DNA of 64,000 nucleotides from an uncultured Alphaproteobacteria bacterium (GCA_900079695.1 LT599022.1:400287-464286), one strand, 5' to 3'; positions 11,603 through 20,458 are shown, numbered from the stretch's first letter. Notes: a model not told the origin generated them from the sequence alone. Made by a program: numbers and translations.

Positions 11603-12672
11603 TCGGGGCGCTGAGATCGCGCCTCGCCGCATCGTCGGCCGAGGGCAACGAGCCGCAGGCCTACGCGCTGCTGGCGGCGGCGCTGGTCGCCGCGCTGGCG
11701 CTCAATTTCGGCGCGGGGGCGCTGCACGTGCCCGCGGCGGCGATGCTGCGGGTGTTCGCCGCCGCCCTCGGGCTTGCCGAACCGCAGGCCGCCGACCGGG
11801 TGTTCGAGGTGGTGCTGCTCGACGTCCGCCTGCCGCGTCTCGGCATGGCGTGCGTGGTCGGCGCGACGCTCGGCGTCGCCGGGGCGGCGATGCAGGGGGT
11901 TCTGCGCAACCCGCTCGCCGAGCCCGGTCTGCTCGGCACCACCAGCGGCGCGGCGCTCGGCGCGGTGGCGGCGATCGTGCTGGAAGGCGTGCTGACGCAG
12001 CGGCATGATTTCGCGCATCTGCTGGTGCCCGGCGCGGCGTTCGGCGGCGCGCTGGCGGCGACCCTGGCGGTGGTGGCGGTGGCGCGTGCTGTGGCGCTGC
12101 CGAGCGCGGCGACGCTGCTGCTCACCGGCATCGCCATCAACGCGCTGTCGGGTTCGGCGATCGGCCTGTTGATCTCGATCGCCAACGACGAGCAACTCCG
12201 TAACCTCACCTTCTGGATGATGGGCAGCCTCGCCAACGCCAACCGCGCGCACCTCTTGGTGGTGGCGCTGGCAGGCGGGTTCGGCGGGCTGGCGGTCTAT
12301 CGCCATGCCCTGGCGCTCGATGCGGCGACTCTCGGCGACGACGTCGCCGGGCACCTCGGGCTCGATGCGGTGGCGGTGCGCGGCCGGGTGCTGGCGGCGG
12401 TGGCGCTGGCGGTGGGAGCGAGCGTCGCGTTCGTCGGCATGATCGGGTTCGTCGGGCTGGTCGCGCCGCATCTGGTGCGGCTGATGCTGGGGGCGCGGCA
12501 CCGGCTGGTGATCCCGGCGGCGGCGCTGCTGGGGGCGACCCTGGTGCTGCTGGCCGATCTCGCGGCGCGCACCGTGGTCGCGCCCGCCGAACTGCCGCTC
12601 GGCGTGCTCACCGGGCTGATCGGCGGGCCGTTCCTGCTGTGGCTGCTGATGCGCGGAGGGATGGAGCGATGA
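11599..12672 (+). CDS. hmuU: HmuU-type FecCD permease
   Basis: 357 residues with about nine to ten membrane helices, of the FecCD/BtuC permease family. Visible signatures are VLLDVRLPRLGMACVVGATL near residue 75, GAAMQGVLRNPLAEPGLLGT, and the C-terminal FVGLVAPHLVRLMLG that contacts the ATPase. It forms the inner-membrane channel for the HmuT ligand. Start and stop both overlap its neighbours as ATGA, so hmuTUV is one translationally coupled unit. Confidence 0.9.
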   Translation: MIGALRSRLAASSAEGNEPQAYALLAAALVAALALNFGAGALHVPAAAMLRVFAAALGLAEPQAADRVFEVVLLDVRLPRLGMACVVGATLGVAGAAMQGVLRNPLAEPGLLGTTSGAALGAVAAIVLEGVLTQRHDFAHLLVPGAAFGGALAATLAVVAVARAVALPSAATLLLTGIAINALSGSAIGLLISIANDEQLRNLTFWMMGSLANANRAHLLVVALAGGFGGLAVYRHALALDAATLGDDVAGHLGLDAVAVRGRVLAAVALAVGASVAFVGMIGFVGLVAPHLVRLMLGARHRLVIPAAALLGATLVLLADLAARTVVAPAELPLGVLTGLIGGPFLLWLLMRGGMER

Positions 12673-13448
12673 TCGCCGCGCAGGGGGTGGTGGTGCGGCG
12701 CGGCGGCCGGGTGCTCCTCGACGGCGTCGACTTCGCGGCGGCGGCGGGCAGCTTCACCGCGATCGTCGGCCCCAACGGCGCGGGCAAATCGACGCTCTTG
12801 AAGGTGCTCTCGGGCGACCTCGCCGCCGATGCCGGAACCGTTACGGTGCTCGGGCGGGCGCTCCGGGAGTGGCCGCGCCGCGATCTTGCGCGCCGCCGCG
12901 CGGTGCTGCCGCAGGGGAGCCTTCTCGCCTTCGCGTTCCGCGCCCGCGACGTGGTGCGGCTGGGGCGGTTGCCGTTCGGCGCGCGGCCCGACGACCGCAG
13001 GCGCGCCGAGGCGGCGCTCGCCGAGGTCGGTCTCGCCGACCGCGCCGCCGAACTCTACCCGAACCTTTCGGGCGGCGAACAGCGGCGGGTGCAATACGCC
13101 CGGGTGCTGGCGCAGATCGCCGATGCGGCGGAGGCGGGCGAGGGGGTGCTGCTGCTCGACGAGCCGACCGCCAATCTCGATCCCGCCCATGGCCTGTCGG
13201 TGCTCGCACACGCGCGCAGGCTCGCCGACCGCGGGCTGACGGTGGTCGCGGTGGTGCACGACATCAACCTCGCGACGCCGTTCTCCGACCGTTTCGTCGG
13301 CCTGCGCGAGGGACGGGTGCGGTTCGCGGGCGCGGCGGCGGAAACCGTCACCGCCGCCAATCTCGGCGAGCTCTTCGGCATCGAAGCCGTCGTCACCCCG
13401 CATCCGGTGCACGCCTGCCCGACGGTGGCGTTCGTCGCCCCGATGTGA
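12669..13448 (+). CDS. hmuV: HmuV-type ABC transporter ATPase
   Basis: 259 residues from ATG 12669 (MIAAQGVVV). It has Walker A GPNGAGKST, the signature LSGGEQRRVQ and Walker B VLLLDEPTANLDP. The segments GRALREWPRRDLARRRAVLPQ and FRARDVVRLGR are characteristic of heme-importer ATPases. It powers HmuU from the cytoplasmic side. The following gene, a TonB receptor, starts 200 bases downstream behind its own operator, so the outer-membrane partner is probably transcribed separately. Confidence 0.9.
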   Translation: MIAAQGVVVRRGGRVLLDGVDFAAAAGSFTAIVGPNGAGKSTLLKVLSGDLAADAGTVTVLGRALREWPRRDLARRRAVLPQGSLLAFAFRARDVVRLGRLPFGARPDDRRRAEAALAEVGLADRAAELYPNLSGGEQRRVQYARVLAQIADAAEAGEGVLLLDEPTANLDPAHGLSVLAHARRLADRGLTVVAVVHDINLATPFSDRFVGLREGRVRFAGAAAETVTAANLGELFGIEAVVTPHPVHACPTVAFVAPM

Positions 13449-13470
13449 CCGGCGCGCCACAGCTCCGAAT

Positions 13471-13493
13471 TAGATACGATATACAGTAACAAA
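13471..13493. promoter_or_regulatory. Operator candidate B, upstream of the BtuB-like receptor
   Basis: On the minus strand this reads TTTGTTACTGTATATCGTAT, matching element C (TTTGTAACTTTATATCGTTT at 15884) at about 17 of 20-21 positions. Both precede TonB-receptor genes. It is a degenerate version of TTTGTTATAnTATAACGAA (element F). The rest of the 13449-13649 gap is GC-rich and I see no riboswitch in it. Confidence 0.45.
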
Positions 13494-13649
13494 TGACTCG
13501 TCCCGATCCGCCGCGCACTCTAGTATGCGCGGCGTCGCCGATCTTCGTGTCGCGCGGCGCTCGGGACGGCCGCCAGGTGGGCGGCGGTCCGGCGAATTCA
13601 GGACCGAGGGGGGAAACCCGGTCCGCAACCGTTCAGGGGGAGATACCCA

Positions 13650-15596
13650 ATGATCCACCGCAGGATGTCGCGGGCCGCGCTCGCCGCGGGCGTCGCCGCG
13701 CTCGCGTTCGCGCCGGTGCCGGTACAGGCGCAGTCGGCGCAGAACCTCGGCACGATGGTGATCTCGGCCAACCGCACCGAAACCGAGGCCAACAAGGTCG
13801 GCAGTTCAGTCACCGTGATCACCGCCGAAGAGATCGAAAAGAGGCAAGCGGCGACGCTGGAGGACGTGCTGGAGGACGTGCCCGGACTTTACGTCTATTC
13901 CAACGGCAACGCGCAGAACAACACCCGCTTCAAATTGCGGGGCTTCGATTCCGGCCGGGTTCTGGTGCTGGTCGACGGCGTCAAGATCGACAACCAGGCG
14001 AGCCAGATGTACGACCGGCCGTACAACCATCTGCAGGCCGCCGACATCGAGCGCGTCGAGGTTTTGCGCGGTAACCAGAGTTCGCTCTATGGGTCCGACG
14101 CGATCGGCGGCGTGATTTCGATCACCACCAAGTCCGGCAGGAATTCCTCGAAGATCCTCGAAGGCGTCGCCACCGCCGAGGTGGGATCGTTCGTTACCCG
14201 GCGGGGATCGGTGTCCGCGTGGGGGCGGTACGGCGACGTCTATTACAAGGCGGCGGGCGCGGGCCTCGCCACCCATGGCGACGACAATCGGCCGATGGTC
14301 GATCCCGACGAGGCCGACGGCTCGCGGAGCGTCAATTACGACTTCAAGGTCGGCGTCGACGCGCTCAAGGACGTCGGCATTCTCGATCTCCTTAACGTCG
14401 AGGCGACCTACAACACCATGCGCGGCGACGCGGAGTACGATTCCGCCACGAGCGGTATGGCGGGGAACCCGGCAACCGCCGACACCGAAGGTTTCCTCCA
14501 CCAGGAAACCGACACCGCACGGATCCAGGTCAACGCGAAAATGTTCGACGGCCGCCTCGACAACACCTTCTCGGCGAGCCGGATGGACGCCTACGTGGTG
14601 GCGCGCAGCGACCGCTATTCGGGATCGGCGAACCGCTATTGGGGCGATCTCGAAAAGTACGAATACCAGGGCATACTGCGGCCGTTCGACGGTCACTCGC
14701 TGGTGTTCGGCGCGGACCAGGAGCGCGATCACTTCCGCACCAAGGCATCGTCGAGCCAGAACGCGGCGCTGGTCAACAGTTCGGTGTTCGGCGACTACGC
14801 CGTCGACGTGACCGACAATCTGACGCTGAGCGCGGGTCTGCGGCGGTATTCGCACGATACTTTCGGCGAGACCACCACCTACCGCACCACCGCGTCGTAT
14901 CGGGTCCCCGAAACCGGCACCCGGCTCCACGGCAGCTACGGCACCGGCTTCAAGGCGCCGACCCTGGTGCAGGCGCTCTACAACCGCGAGACGGCGGTCG
15001 CCAACGGCTTCGACGAGACCCTCAATCCCGAGGAATCGCGGGGCTACGACGTCGGCGTCGAACAGTCCCTGCTGGGCGACCGGCTGGTGACGGACGTGAC
15101 CTTCTTCAACAACCGCATGACCGACGCGATCGAATCTCGCGGTCCGTCCGGCAACCGCTATTACGTCAACATCGGCTCGGTGCGGAACATGGGCTTCGAA
15201 ACCAGCGCCGATTTCGACGTCACCGACGAAGTGCGCCTTTCGGGCACCTACACCTATACCCAGTCGCGCGACAATGCGACGGGCCTGCAGATCGACCAGA
15301 CGCCGGTGCATCAGGGTGCGATGCGGGTCGCCTATGCGCCGAAGGCGGTGGAGGGGTTCGATACCTGGATGCGGATGCGTGCCGCGGGCAAGAGCTTCGA
15401 TACCCCGAGCACCAAGATCGGCCGCAAGGAAGTGGGCGGCTATGCCACCTTCGATCTCGGCGCGGACTATGAGATCGACAAGAGCTTCAGCGTCTACGGC
15501 CGGGTCGAGAACCTGCTCGACAAGACCTACGGCCAGATGTACGGCTTCGAGAACGCGGGCTTCGGCGCGTATACCGGCGTCCGTGCGAAGTTCTGA
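13650..15596 (+). CDS. btuB: TonB-dependent receptor, BtuB-like
   Basis: 648 residues, close to the length of BtuB. A Sec signal ends near PVPVQAQS; a TonB-box-like TMVISANRTET follows, then the plug domain (VPGLYVYSNG, RGFDSGRVLVLVDGVKID, IERVEVLRGNQSSLYGSDAIGG) and a beta-barrel ending in YTGVRAKF with the terminal phenylalanine. The segment GTGFKAPTLVQALY with NPEESRGYDVG is shared by BtuB and heme receptors. It imports a corrinoid or heme-like ligand across the outer membrane using TonB energy. It follows hmuTUV and carries the shared operator but has no riboswitch. Ligand is inferred. Confidence 0.82.
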   Translation: MIHRRMSRAALAAGVAALAFAPVPVQAQSAQNLGTMVISANRTETEANKVGSSVTVITAEEIEKRQAATLEDVLEDVPGLYVYSNGNAQNNTRFKLRGFDSGRVLVLVDGVKIDNQASQMYDRPYNHLQAADIERVEVLRGNQSSLYGSDAIGGVISITTKSGRNSSKILEGVATAEVGSFVTRRGSVSAWGRYGDVYYKAAGAGLATHGDDNRPMVDPDEADGSRSVNYDFKVGVDALKDVGILDLLNVEATYNTMRGDAEYDSATSGMAGNPATADTEGFLHQETDTARIQVNAKMFDGRLDNTFSASRMDAYVVARSDRYSGSANRYWGDLEKYEYQGILRPFDGHSLVFGADQERDHFRTKASSSQNAALVNSSVFGDYAVDVTDNLTLSAGLRRYSHDTFGETTTYRTTASYRVPETGTRLHGSYGTGFKAPTLVQALYNRETAVANGFDETLNPEESRGYDVGVEQSLLGDRLVTDVTFFNNRMTDAIESRGPSGNRYYVNIGSVRNMGFETSADFDVTDEVRLSGTYTYTQSRDNATGLQIDQTPVHQGAMRVAYAPKAVEGFDTWMRMRAAGKSFDTPSTKIGRKEVGGYATFDLGADYEIDKSFSVYGRVENLLDKTYGQMYGFENAGFGAYTGVRAKF

Positions 15597-15602
15597 CCGG
15601 CG

Positions 15603-15629
15603 CGGCGGAGTGGCCCGTGCCGCTCCGCC
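15603..15629 (+). terminator. Stem-loop after the BtuB-like receptor gene
   Basis: An inverted repeat GGCGGAG...CTCCGCC lies shortly after the stop codon and could end transcription. No clear T-run follows, so its role as an intrinsic terminator is uncertain. Confidence 0.35.
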
Positions 15630-15881
15630 CTCGGCCTCCCAAAAAATGCGCTTGCCGTACCTCGTGAATCGGCAGCCGGGTGGGGCGGACGCCTGTGTCC
15701 GCGCACCTCGTGGAACGCGCGTGCTTCGACGATGCCGCGGCGAGAGGGCGGCAACCCATCGCGGCCGATTTCGAAGATCTCCGGCTTCGGCGTGAGGTGG
15801 GGCGGCGCGAGCCGTGCGGATCTGCCGCGGAGTTGCTCATGCGGTCGCATTCCGCAATTGACAGGCGCGAGCAACTCTGAA

Positions 15882-15902
15882 ATTTGTAACTTTATATCGT
15901 TT
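15882..15902 (+). promoter_or_regulatory. Operator candidate C, ahead of cobalamin riboswitch 1
   Basis: TTTGTAACTTTATATCGTTT sits directly before the riboswitch fold and should overlap the core promoter. It shares most positions with elements B and F. A GCAATTGACAG string about 25 bases upstream (15854) is also found about 30 bases upstream of element A (10691), so the two control regions resemble each other beyond the palindrome. Confidence 0.5.
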
Positions 15903-16075
15903 CTGGCGCTCCGAGAGGAGCCGAAGAGGGAAGTCGGTGCGAAGCCGACGCGGTCCCGCCGCCGTATGGGGGAGCCGAACCGGAACGCCACTGGAGCGAA
16001 AGCTCCGGGAAGGCCCGGCAAGGCCGCGATCCCGAGCCGGAAGACCTGCCCGAAACGCGTGACATCTGGTTTCTG
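15903..16075 (+). promoter_or_regulatory. Cobalamin riboswitch 1
   Basis: The conserved parts of the adenosylcobalamin/cobalamin riboswitch can be read in order: GAGGGAAGTCGGTGCGAAGC near 15925, a G/C-rich core, GCCACTGGAGC near 16000, GGGAAGGC near 16007-16022, and CCGAGCCGGAAGACCTGCC ending near 16050. The B12-box-like CCCGCAACTG string is degenerate here (CCCGCCGCCG), unlike the two other copies in the window, so ligand selectivity may differ. It precedes a 12-codon ORF and the 805-residue TonB receptor. Confidence 0.88.
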
Positions 16076-16094
16076 CGATGGACAGGAGACAGCC

Positions 16095-16133
16095 ATGACC
16101 TTCCCCGATCTCGTCGAGGTTCCGCACCGCTAG
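16095..16133 (+). CDS. Twelve-codon leader ORF behind riboswitch 1
   Basis: ATG at 16095 follows an excellent ribosome site (AGGAG, six-base spacing) and encodes MTFPDLVEVPHR before TAG. It lies between the riboswitch and the receptor start at 16249, whose own ribosome site is weaker. A riboswitch that hides this ribosome site could control the receptor indirectly through translation-coupled termination. I cannot show it is translated. Confidence 0.4.
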   Translation: MTFPDLVEVPHR

Positions 16134-16248
16134 CCCCGCCGTCGCTTCATGTGGACGGGGGACCGGCCCGGGGAGTCGGCTGGCCCTTCGCGAAGACGGC
16201 GCGCCCGGCGCGCCGGAGGGAAACGCGAACAAAGGGGATACATCTGCG

Positions 16249-18666
16249 ATGACACAGACATTCGTGGCGCGTGCCGCGTCTGCGGTTTCGCGCGCGGCAT
16301 CGGCGCTCGCGCTCGGAGCCTTGGGCATATCCGTCGCCTTCGCGCAGGAGGCGTCGGACGAGGACGACGTTACGTTGCCGAAGATGGTGGTTACCTCGAC
16401 CCGCAAGGAGCTTCAGGATGCGCTGTCGCCCGGCGTGGTCTCGGTGGTCTATCCGGACGACGCCAAGGGCGAGCACAAATCGCTGCCGGAACTGCTCGAC
16501 CGCATCCCGGGCGTCTACGTCCGCCGCGTCGCGGGCACCGGGCAATACACCACCGCCAGCATCCGCGGCTCGGCGCCGAGCCAGGTGAACATCTACATCG
16601 ACGGCGTGCCGTTCAACCTCGCGAGCGAAACCGCCGCCGATCTCTCGACCATTCCGATCTCCAACGTCGAGCGCGTCGAGGTCTATCGCGGCACCACCCC
16701 GGCGCGCTTCTCCGGCGCGCCGCTCGGCGGCGCCATCAACATCGTCACCAAGAAGCCCGAGGGCCTCGGCGGCACCGTCGAGGCGGGCGTGAGTTCGTTC
16801 GTCGGCCGCCAGGGCGGCGCCAGCGCCACCGCGCCGCTGTTCGGCGGCACCCTGCTGGTGGGCATGAACCACGACGAGAGCAAAGGCAACTTCAAGTGGG
16901 ACAGCTTCCCGATCTCGGCGTTGGAAAACGGAATTTCCTATTACGCGAGCGGGCCCGACTGGCGAGACGGAAAACTGACGACCGTTACCAACAACTCGGA
17001 CATCCCGGTGGAGCGGACGCGCCGGAACAATAGTTACGACAAGGACGACATCCTGGTGAAGTGGCAGGACGACGCCTTCTATGCCAAATGGGCCTACACC
17101 TACATGGACCGCTATCTGCCGACCTCCACCTGGGGGGGGCAAACGTTGAACTTCGGCGTTGCCAACAACGAGGCCGATGTCAGCTATTACTGCTACGATG
17201 ACGGAAGTTGCATAACGCCCCGCCAGAACGCCACCCGGCAGAAGCAGGGGCAACACGACGCGGTGGTGGGCTGGAACGAAAGCTTCGGCAATCTCACGCT
17301 CGGCCTTAACCTCAGCATGATGAACAAGAGCGCCCACTTCGAGGCCACCGATCCTCCCGGCACCTTCTTCGTCGGCCAGGAGTGGACCAAGAACCACACC
17401 CGGCGCTACGGCGCCGCGGCGGACGCCGCCTACCAGCTCGGCGACGGCTGGGCGGTCGACCAGCTTCTGGAGCTCCACGGCGGCTTCTACCGCGAGACCT
17501 TTCACGCCGACATGAGCGGCGACTGGACGGGTACCGACTTCGTCGACCGCCTCCGCCGATACAAGACCGACATCCAGGCGCAGAACACCTTCACCCTCAA
17601 TTTCCTCGACGGTCTGCAGATCACCCCGCTCGGGCGGCTCGAACGGATGGACGGAGATACCACCGTGGGCACTTCAAATCTGGTGGGCGTGGGCTCGAAC
17701 CTCGGCACCGAGGCCAACTCCGGCTGGCAGCCCTCCGGCTCGATCAGCGCCAAGAAGACCATCGGCGAGGGCTGGCAGGTGTTCGGGAGCTGGGGCAGCT
17801 ACAGCCGCTATCCCAACTTCTACGAGATCTACGGCGACGGCATCTGGGTCCGCCCGAACATCGAGGGCAGCGGCAACGACGTCCACATCGTGCCGCTTTC
17901 CCGCGAGTTCGGCCACAACGCCGACGTCGGCTTCGGCTGGGATGGCGACCTCGGCTACACCCTGCTCGGGAAGGACCTCAAGGGCGGCTTCCGCGCCACC
18001 TACTTCGAGCGCAAGACCAAGAACGAAATCACCCTCTATTCCTCTCCGGTCGGGGCGAGGTACGTCAACTCCGGCGATACCTACACTCACGGCGGCGAGC
18101 TCGAGGGCTACGTCGTGTGGGGCAAGCGCGCCGACCTGCAGTTCGCGGTGACGCGGCAGGAGGGCTGGTACCAGAACGACGGCTACCGCTATTACGGCGG
18201 TAGCACCCCGGGCCAGCGCTATCCGGGGCTGACCAATCGCACCCTCAACAACCCCGATCTCGTCGCCAACCTCCGCCTCAACCTCCACTGGCTCGACGGC
18301 GACCTCGTCACCTTCTTCGAGACCAAGCACACCGGCCGGGTGTTCCGGACCGTGACGGGATTCGAGCGGTCGCTCACCACCTTCGATACCGGCGTCCACT
18401 ACGCCCTCGGTCTCGGTGCGAAGGTCTCCTTCGGCGTCAACGATCTCTTCAATCAGGGGCCGAAGCAGTCGTATTACGCGGGCGGTACACAGAGCAGCGT
18501 GGCATCGGCCTCCGGGTACGATTGCAGCCATTCGCCCCTCGGCGAGGCGCTGTGCAACCTCGTCAACGGTGGGGAAACCACTTGGGACTACCGCCCCATC
18601 ACCTACAACGTCCAATACCCGCAGCAGGGGCGCACGGTCTACGCGACTCTGGCGTGGGAGTTCTAG
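16249..18666 (+). CDS. Large TonB-dependent receptor under B12 riboswitch control
   Basis: 805 residues. A signal peptide ends near VAFAQEASDE, the TonB-box region is LPKMVVTSTRKE, and the plug shows LLDRIPGVYVRRV, IRGSAPSQVNIYIDGVPFN and VERVEVYRGTTPARFSGAPLGGAINIV. The barrel ends YATLAWEF with the expected terminal phenylalanine. It is longer than BtuB and contains paired cysteines in extracellular-type loops (YYCYDDGSC; YDCSHSPLGEALC). The riboswitch suggests a corrinoid, cobinamide or cobalt-chelate ligand. It is followed by a predicted beta-propeller gene carrying a related operator, so the two may work together at the surface. Confidence 0.85.
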   Translation: MTQTFVARAASAVSRAASALALGALGISVAFAQEASDEDDVTLPKMVVTSTRKELQDALSPGVVSVVYPDDAKGEHKSLPELLDRIPGVYVRRVAGTGQYTTASIRGSAPSQVNIYIDGVPFNLASETAADLSTIPISNVERVEVYRGTTPARFSGAPLGGAINIVTKKPEGLGGTVEAGVSSFVGRQGGASATAPLFGGTLLVGMNHDESKGNFKWDSFPISALENGISYYASGPDWRDGKLTTVTNNSDIPVERTRRNNSYDKDDILVKWQDDAFYAKWAYTYMDRYLPTSTWGGQTLNFGVANNEADVSYYCYDDGSCITPRQNATRQKQGQHDAVVGWNESFGNLTLGLNLSMMNKSAHFEATDPPGTFFVGQEWTKNHTRRYGAAADAAYQLGDGWAVDQLLELHGGFYRETFHADMSGDWTGTDFVDRLRRYKTDIQAQNTFTLNFLDGLQITPLGRLERMDGDTTVGTSNLVGVGSNLGTEANSGWQPSGSISAKKTIGEGWQVFGSWGSYSRYPNFYEIYGDGIWVRPNIEGSGNDVHIVPLSREFGHNADVGFGWDGDLGYTLLGKDLKGGFRATYFERKTKNEITLYSSPVGARYVNSGDTYTHGGELEGYVVWGKRADLQFAVTRQEGWYQNDGYRYYGGSTPGQRYPGLTNRTLNNPDLVANLRLNLHWLDGDLVTFFETKHTGRVFRTVTGFERSLTTFDTGVHYALGLGAKVSFGVNDLFNQGPKQSYYAGGTQSSVASASGYDCSHSPLGEALCNLVNGGETTWDYRPITYNVQYPQQGRTVYATLAWEF

Positions 18667-18716
18667 GAAGGCCGGGAACCTCTTCGTCGCGTCGCGGAAA
18701 AGTCACCGGATGCGCT

Positions 18717-18747
18717 TTGAAGATGTAATGTTATATCTTATATAGAA
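18717..18747 (+). promoter_or_regulatory. Promoter with operator candidate D
   Basis: A -35-like TTGAAG (18717) and -10-like TATAGA (18741) are separated by 18 bases. Between and over them lies GTAATGTTATATCTTATATAG (18725-18745), whose left half GTAATGTTATA is a full half-site of the GTTATAnTATAAC palindrome. It belongs to the gene starting at 18863. Confidence 0.5.
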
Positions 18748-18862
18748 TGCCGTGTGGCGGCCGGGCATCGGCCGCCACATCCGACCGCGACGCATGAAGC
18801 GCGGCAGTTGTTCAGAGCTCGGGCGTAGCGTCTGTTCGAACCCATTCAGGAGAGACTCCGAA

Positions 18863-20167
18863 ATGGCCAACACTTTCAGCGCCTACACCGTCTACAACTA
18901 CGATGGCACCGGCGGCCACGGCATGGCCGGGCGCGTCTTCGACACCGGCTCCGTCGTCACCACGTTTCCCAACATGACTCAGAATATCGCCAATAACATC
19001 AACGGCGACCCCAAGGTCGAGGGTGTGGTGCAGTCGGGCAGCAACCTCGACATCGTCGTTACCGACTATGAGAACGGGGTGACCAACCGTCCGGTCTACG
19101 TCTACAACGCCGTCACCGGCAGCCTCGACACCACCGTCTCCGGCGGCTGGAGCAACGTCGACAACCTCTATACCCTGGTGCAGCTCGGCAGCTATCTCTA
19201 TGCCATCGACTACGACAACGCCCGGGTGGTCGAGATCGACCCCTCCACCTACGCCCAGACCGGCATCAGCTACACCCTCGCGGGCAGCTACGTGCCGAGC
19301 GGCTACGCCGCCCGCGGTCAGGCGCTGATCGTCATCGGCAGCACGCTCTACGGCCTCTTCACCTTCGTCGATTCCGGCTGGAGTTCGTGGGCGCCGAGCC
19401 TGCTGGTGCGCTTCAGCATCACAGGCGGCTCCTCGATCGGCATCGCCAGCGCCACCAACGATACCAACGCCAATCTCGCGCCCAACGCCTTCGCCATGGA
19501 TGTCAGCGGCTCCGATCTCTACGTCGCCGCGATCGGCGGCGCGCAGGGCTCCTCGGGCACGCCGAACGCCGCCTCGCGCCTGCAATCGATCCCCTACGGC
19601 GCCACCACCCTCGGCACCGCCACCGTCACCGACGTGATGAAGCCGAACAACGCGGGCGGCACCTACCCCTATGAGTTCCGCGACATCAGCTTCAACGGCG
19701 GCACCGCGTACGTGCTGATGGGTACCTACAACGCAAGTTGGAATCTCGCCGGGATGCTGGTGAGCACTACCGACTTCGTCAACTTCACCGTCATCGACGA
19801 CTTCAGCAGCGGCGCGAGCGGTTACTTCTGGATGGCCCAGTACACCGCCGACAACGACCGCCTCTGGTACGCCAAGGGAAACCGCATCGTCCTCTACGAT
19901 GCGTCCAGCACCGGCACTCCGGTGGCGACGATGAGCTTTACCGCCTCGGCGCCCTACAACCTCATCGCGTCGGGTCAGGCGTTCGACAATCTCAACGATT
20001 TCGCCTACGTCGGCCCGTTCAGCCTCACCGCGCGCACCATGCGCGGCTATCGCTCGCCGTTGCAGGCGTCGCGCACGCCGCGCGCCGCGCGCGGCCGCGC
20101 CCTCGCCAAGGGCCGCCCCGAGCTTCTGCCGGAGGAATTCAAGCAGCTCGACGCCGAGTTCGCCTGA
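18863..20167 (+). CDS. Hypothetical beta-propeller-like protein without signal peptide
   Basis: 434 residues from ATG 18863, with AGGAGAG about eight bases upstream. I do not recognise a named family. The sequence is rich in G, S, T, N, Y and D, and has repeated units of about 45-60 residues with patterns such as LYAIDYDNARVVEIDPSTY, DLYVAAIGGAQG and RLWYAKGNRIVLYDAS, typical of propeller blades. There is no Sec signal or lipobox and no RTX repeat; the last about 40 residues are basic, then acidic (PEEFKQLDAEFA), which might be a type I secretion tail. Location next to TonB receptors and under the shared operator suggests a secreted or surface ligand binder. BtuG of Bacteroides, a propeller that captures B12, is a functional parallel, not a shown homologue. 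Confidence 0.7.
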   Translation: MANTFSAYTVYNYDGTGGHGMAGRVFDTGSVVTTFPNMTQNIANNINGDPKVEGVVQSGSNLDIVVTDYENGVTNRPVYVYNAVTGSLDTTVSGGWSNVDNLYTLVQLGSYLYAIDYDNARVVEIDPSTYAQTGISYTLAGSYVPSGYAARGQALIVIGSTLYGLFTFVDSGWSSWAPSLLVRFSITGGSSIGIASATNDTNANLAPNAFAMDVSGSDLYVAAIGGAQGSSGTPNAASRLQSIPYGATTLGTATVTDVMKPNNAGGTYPYEFRDISFNGGTAYVLMGTYNASWNLAGMLVSTTDFVNFTVIDDFSSGASGYFWMAQYTADNDRLWYAKGNRIVLYDASSTGTPVATMSFTASAPYNLIASGQAFDNLNDFAYVGPFSLTARTMRGYRSPLQASRTPRAARGRALAKGRPELLPEEFKQLDAEFA

Positions 20168-20184
20168 GTCCCTCGACGCCGGGA

Positions 20185-20216
20185 CCCGTCACCGCGCCGG
20201 TTCGTGCGGTGACGGG
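20185..20216 (+). terminator. Strong stem-loop after the propeller gene
   Basis: CCCGTCACCGC pairs perfectly with GCGGTGACGGG around a ten-base loop, 18 bases after the stop codon. It lacks a T-run, but its position between two transcription units makes a terminator likely. Confidence 0.55.
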
Positions 20217-20237
20217 CGGCGCGCCCGGCGGCGGGCG

Positions 20238-20272
20238 TTGACTCTCGCGCAAAGGTAATGTTATCACATCCA
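20238..20272 (+). promoter_or_regulatory. Promoter with operator candidate E, ahead of riboswitch 2
   Basis: A -35 TTGACT (20238) and a -10 TTATCA (20261) are spaced by exactly 17 bases. The element GGTAATGTTATCACATCC (20254-20271) covers the -10 and matches the left half of the shared palindrome (GTAATGTTAT), with a weaker right half. The riboswitch begins immediately downstream. Confidence 0.5.
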
Positions 20273-20458
20273 GGCGCGACGGTCCCCGCCCGCGGGTGGG
20301 GCCATGAGGGAACCCGGTGGGAATCCGGGGCTGCCCCCGCAACTGTCAGCGAGGAGTTGCCGCCCACATCTGCCACTGACGACCCGGAAGACCGGGGAGC
20401 CGGGAAGGCGGGCGGCCGCGACGATCCGCGAGCCAGGAGACCTGCCGTCGCGCGCGGA
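20273..20458 (+). promoter_or_regulatory. Cobalamin riboswitch 2, upstream of mutA
   Basis: Conserved blocks are clear: GAGGGAACCCGGTGGGAATC near 20308, the B12-box CCCCCGCAACTGTCAGC near 20335, TGCCACTGACGACCCGGAAGA near 20370, GGGAAGGC near 20402, and GCGAGCCAGGAGACCTGCC near 20428-20446. The next real gene is the B12-dependent methylmalonyl-CoA mutase small subunit 208 bases downstream, with a 24-codon ORF in between. Cobalamin riboswitches usually switch genes off when B12 is present, so a B12-using enzyme is an unusual target. Confidence 0.93.
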
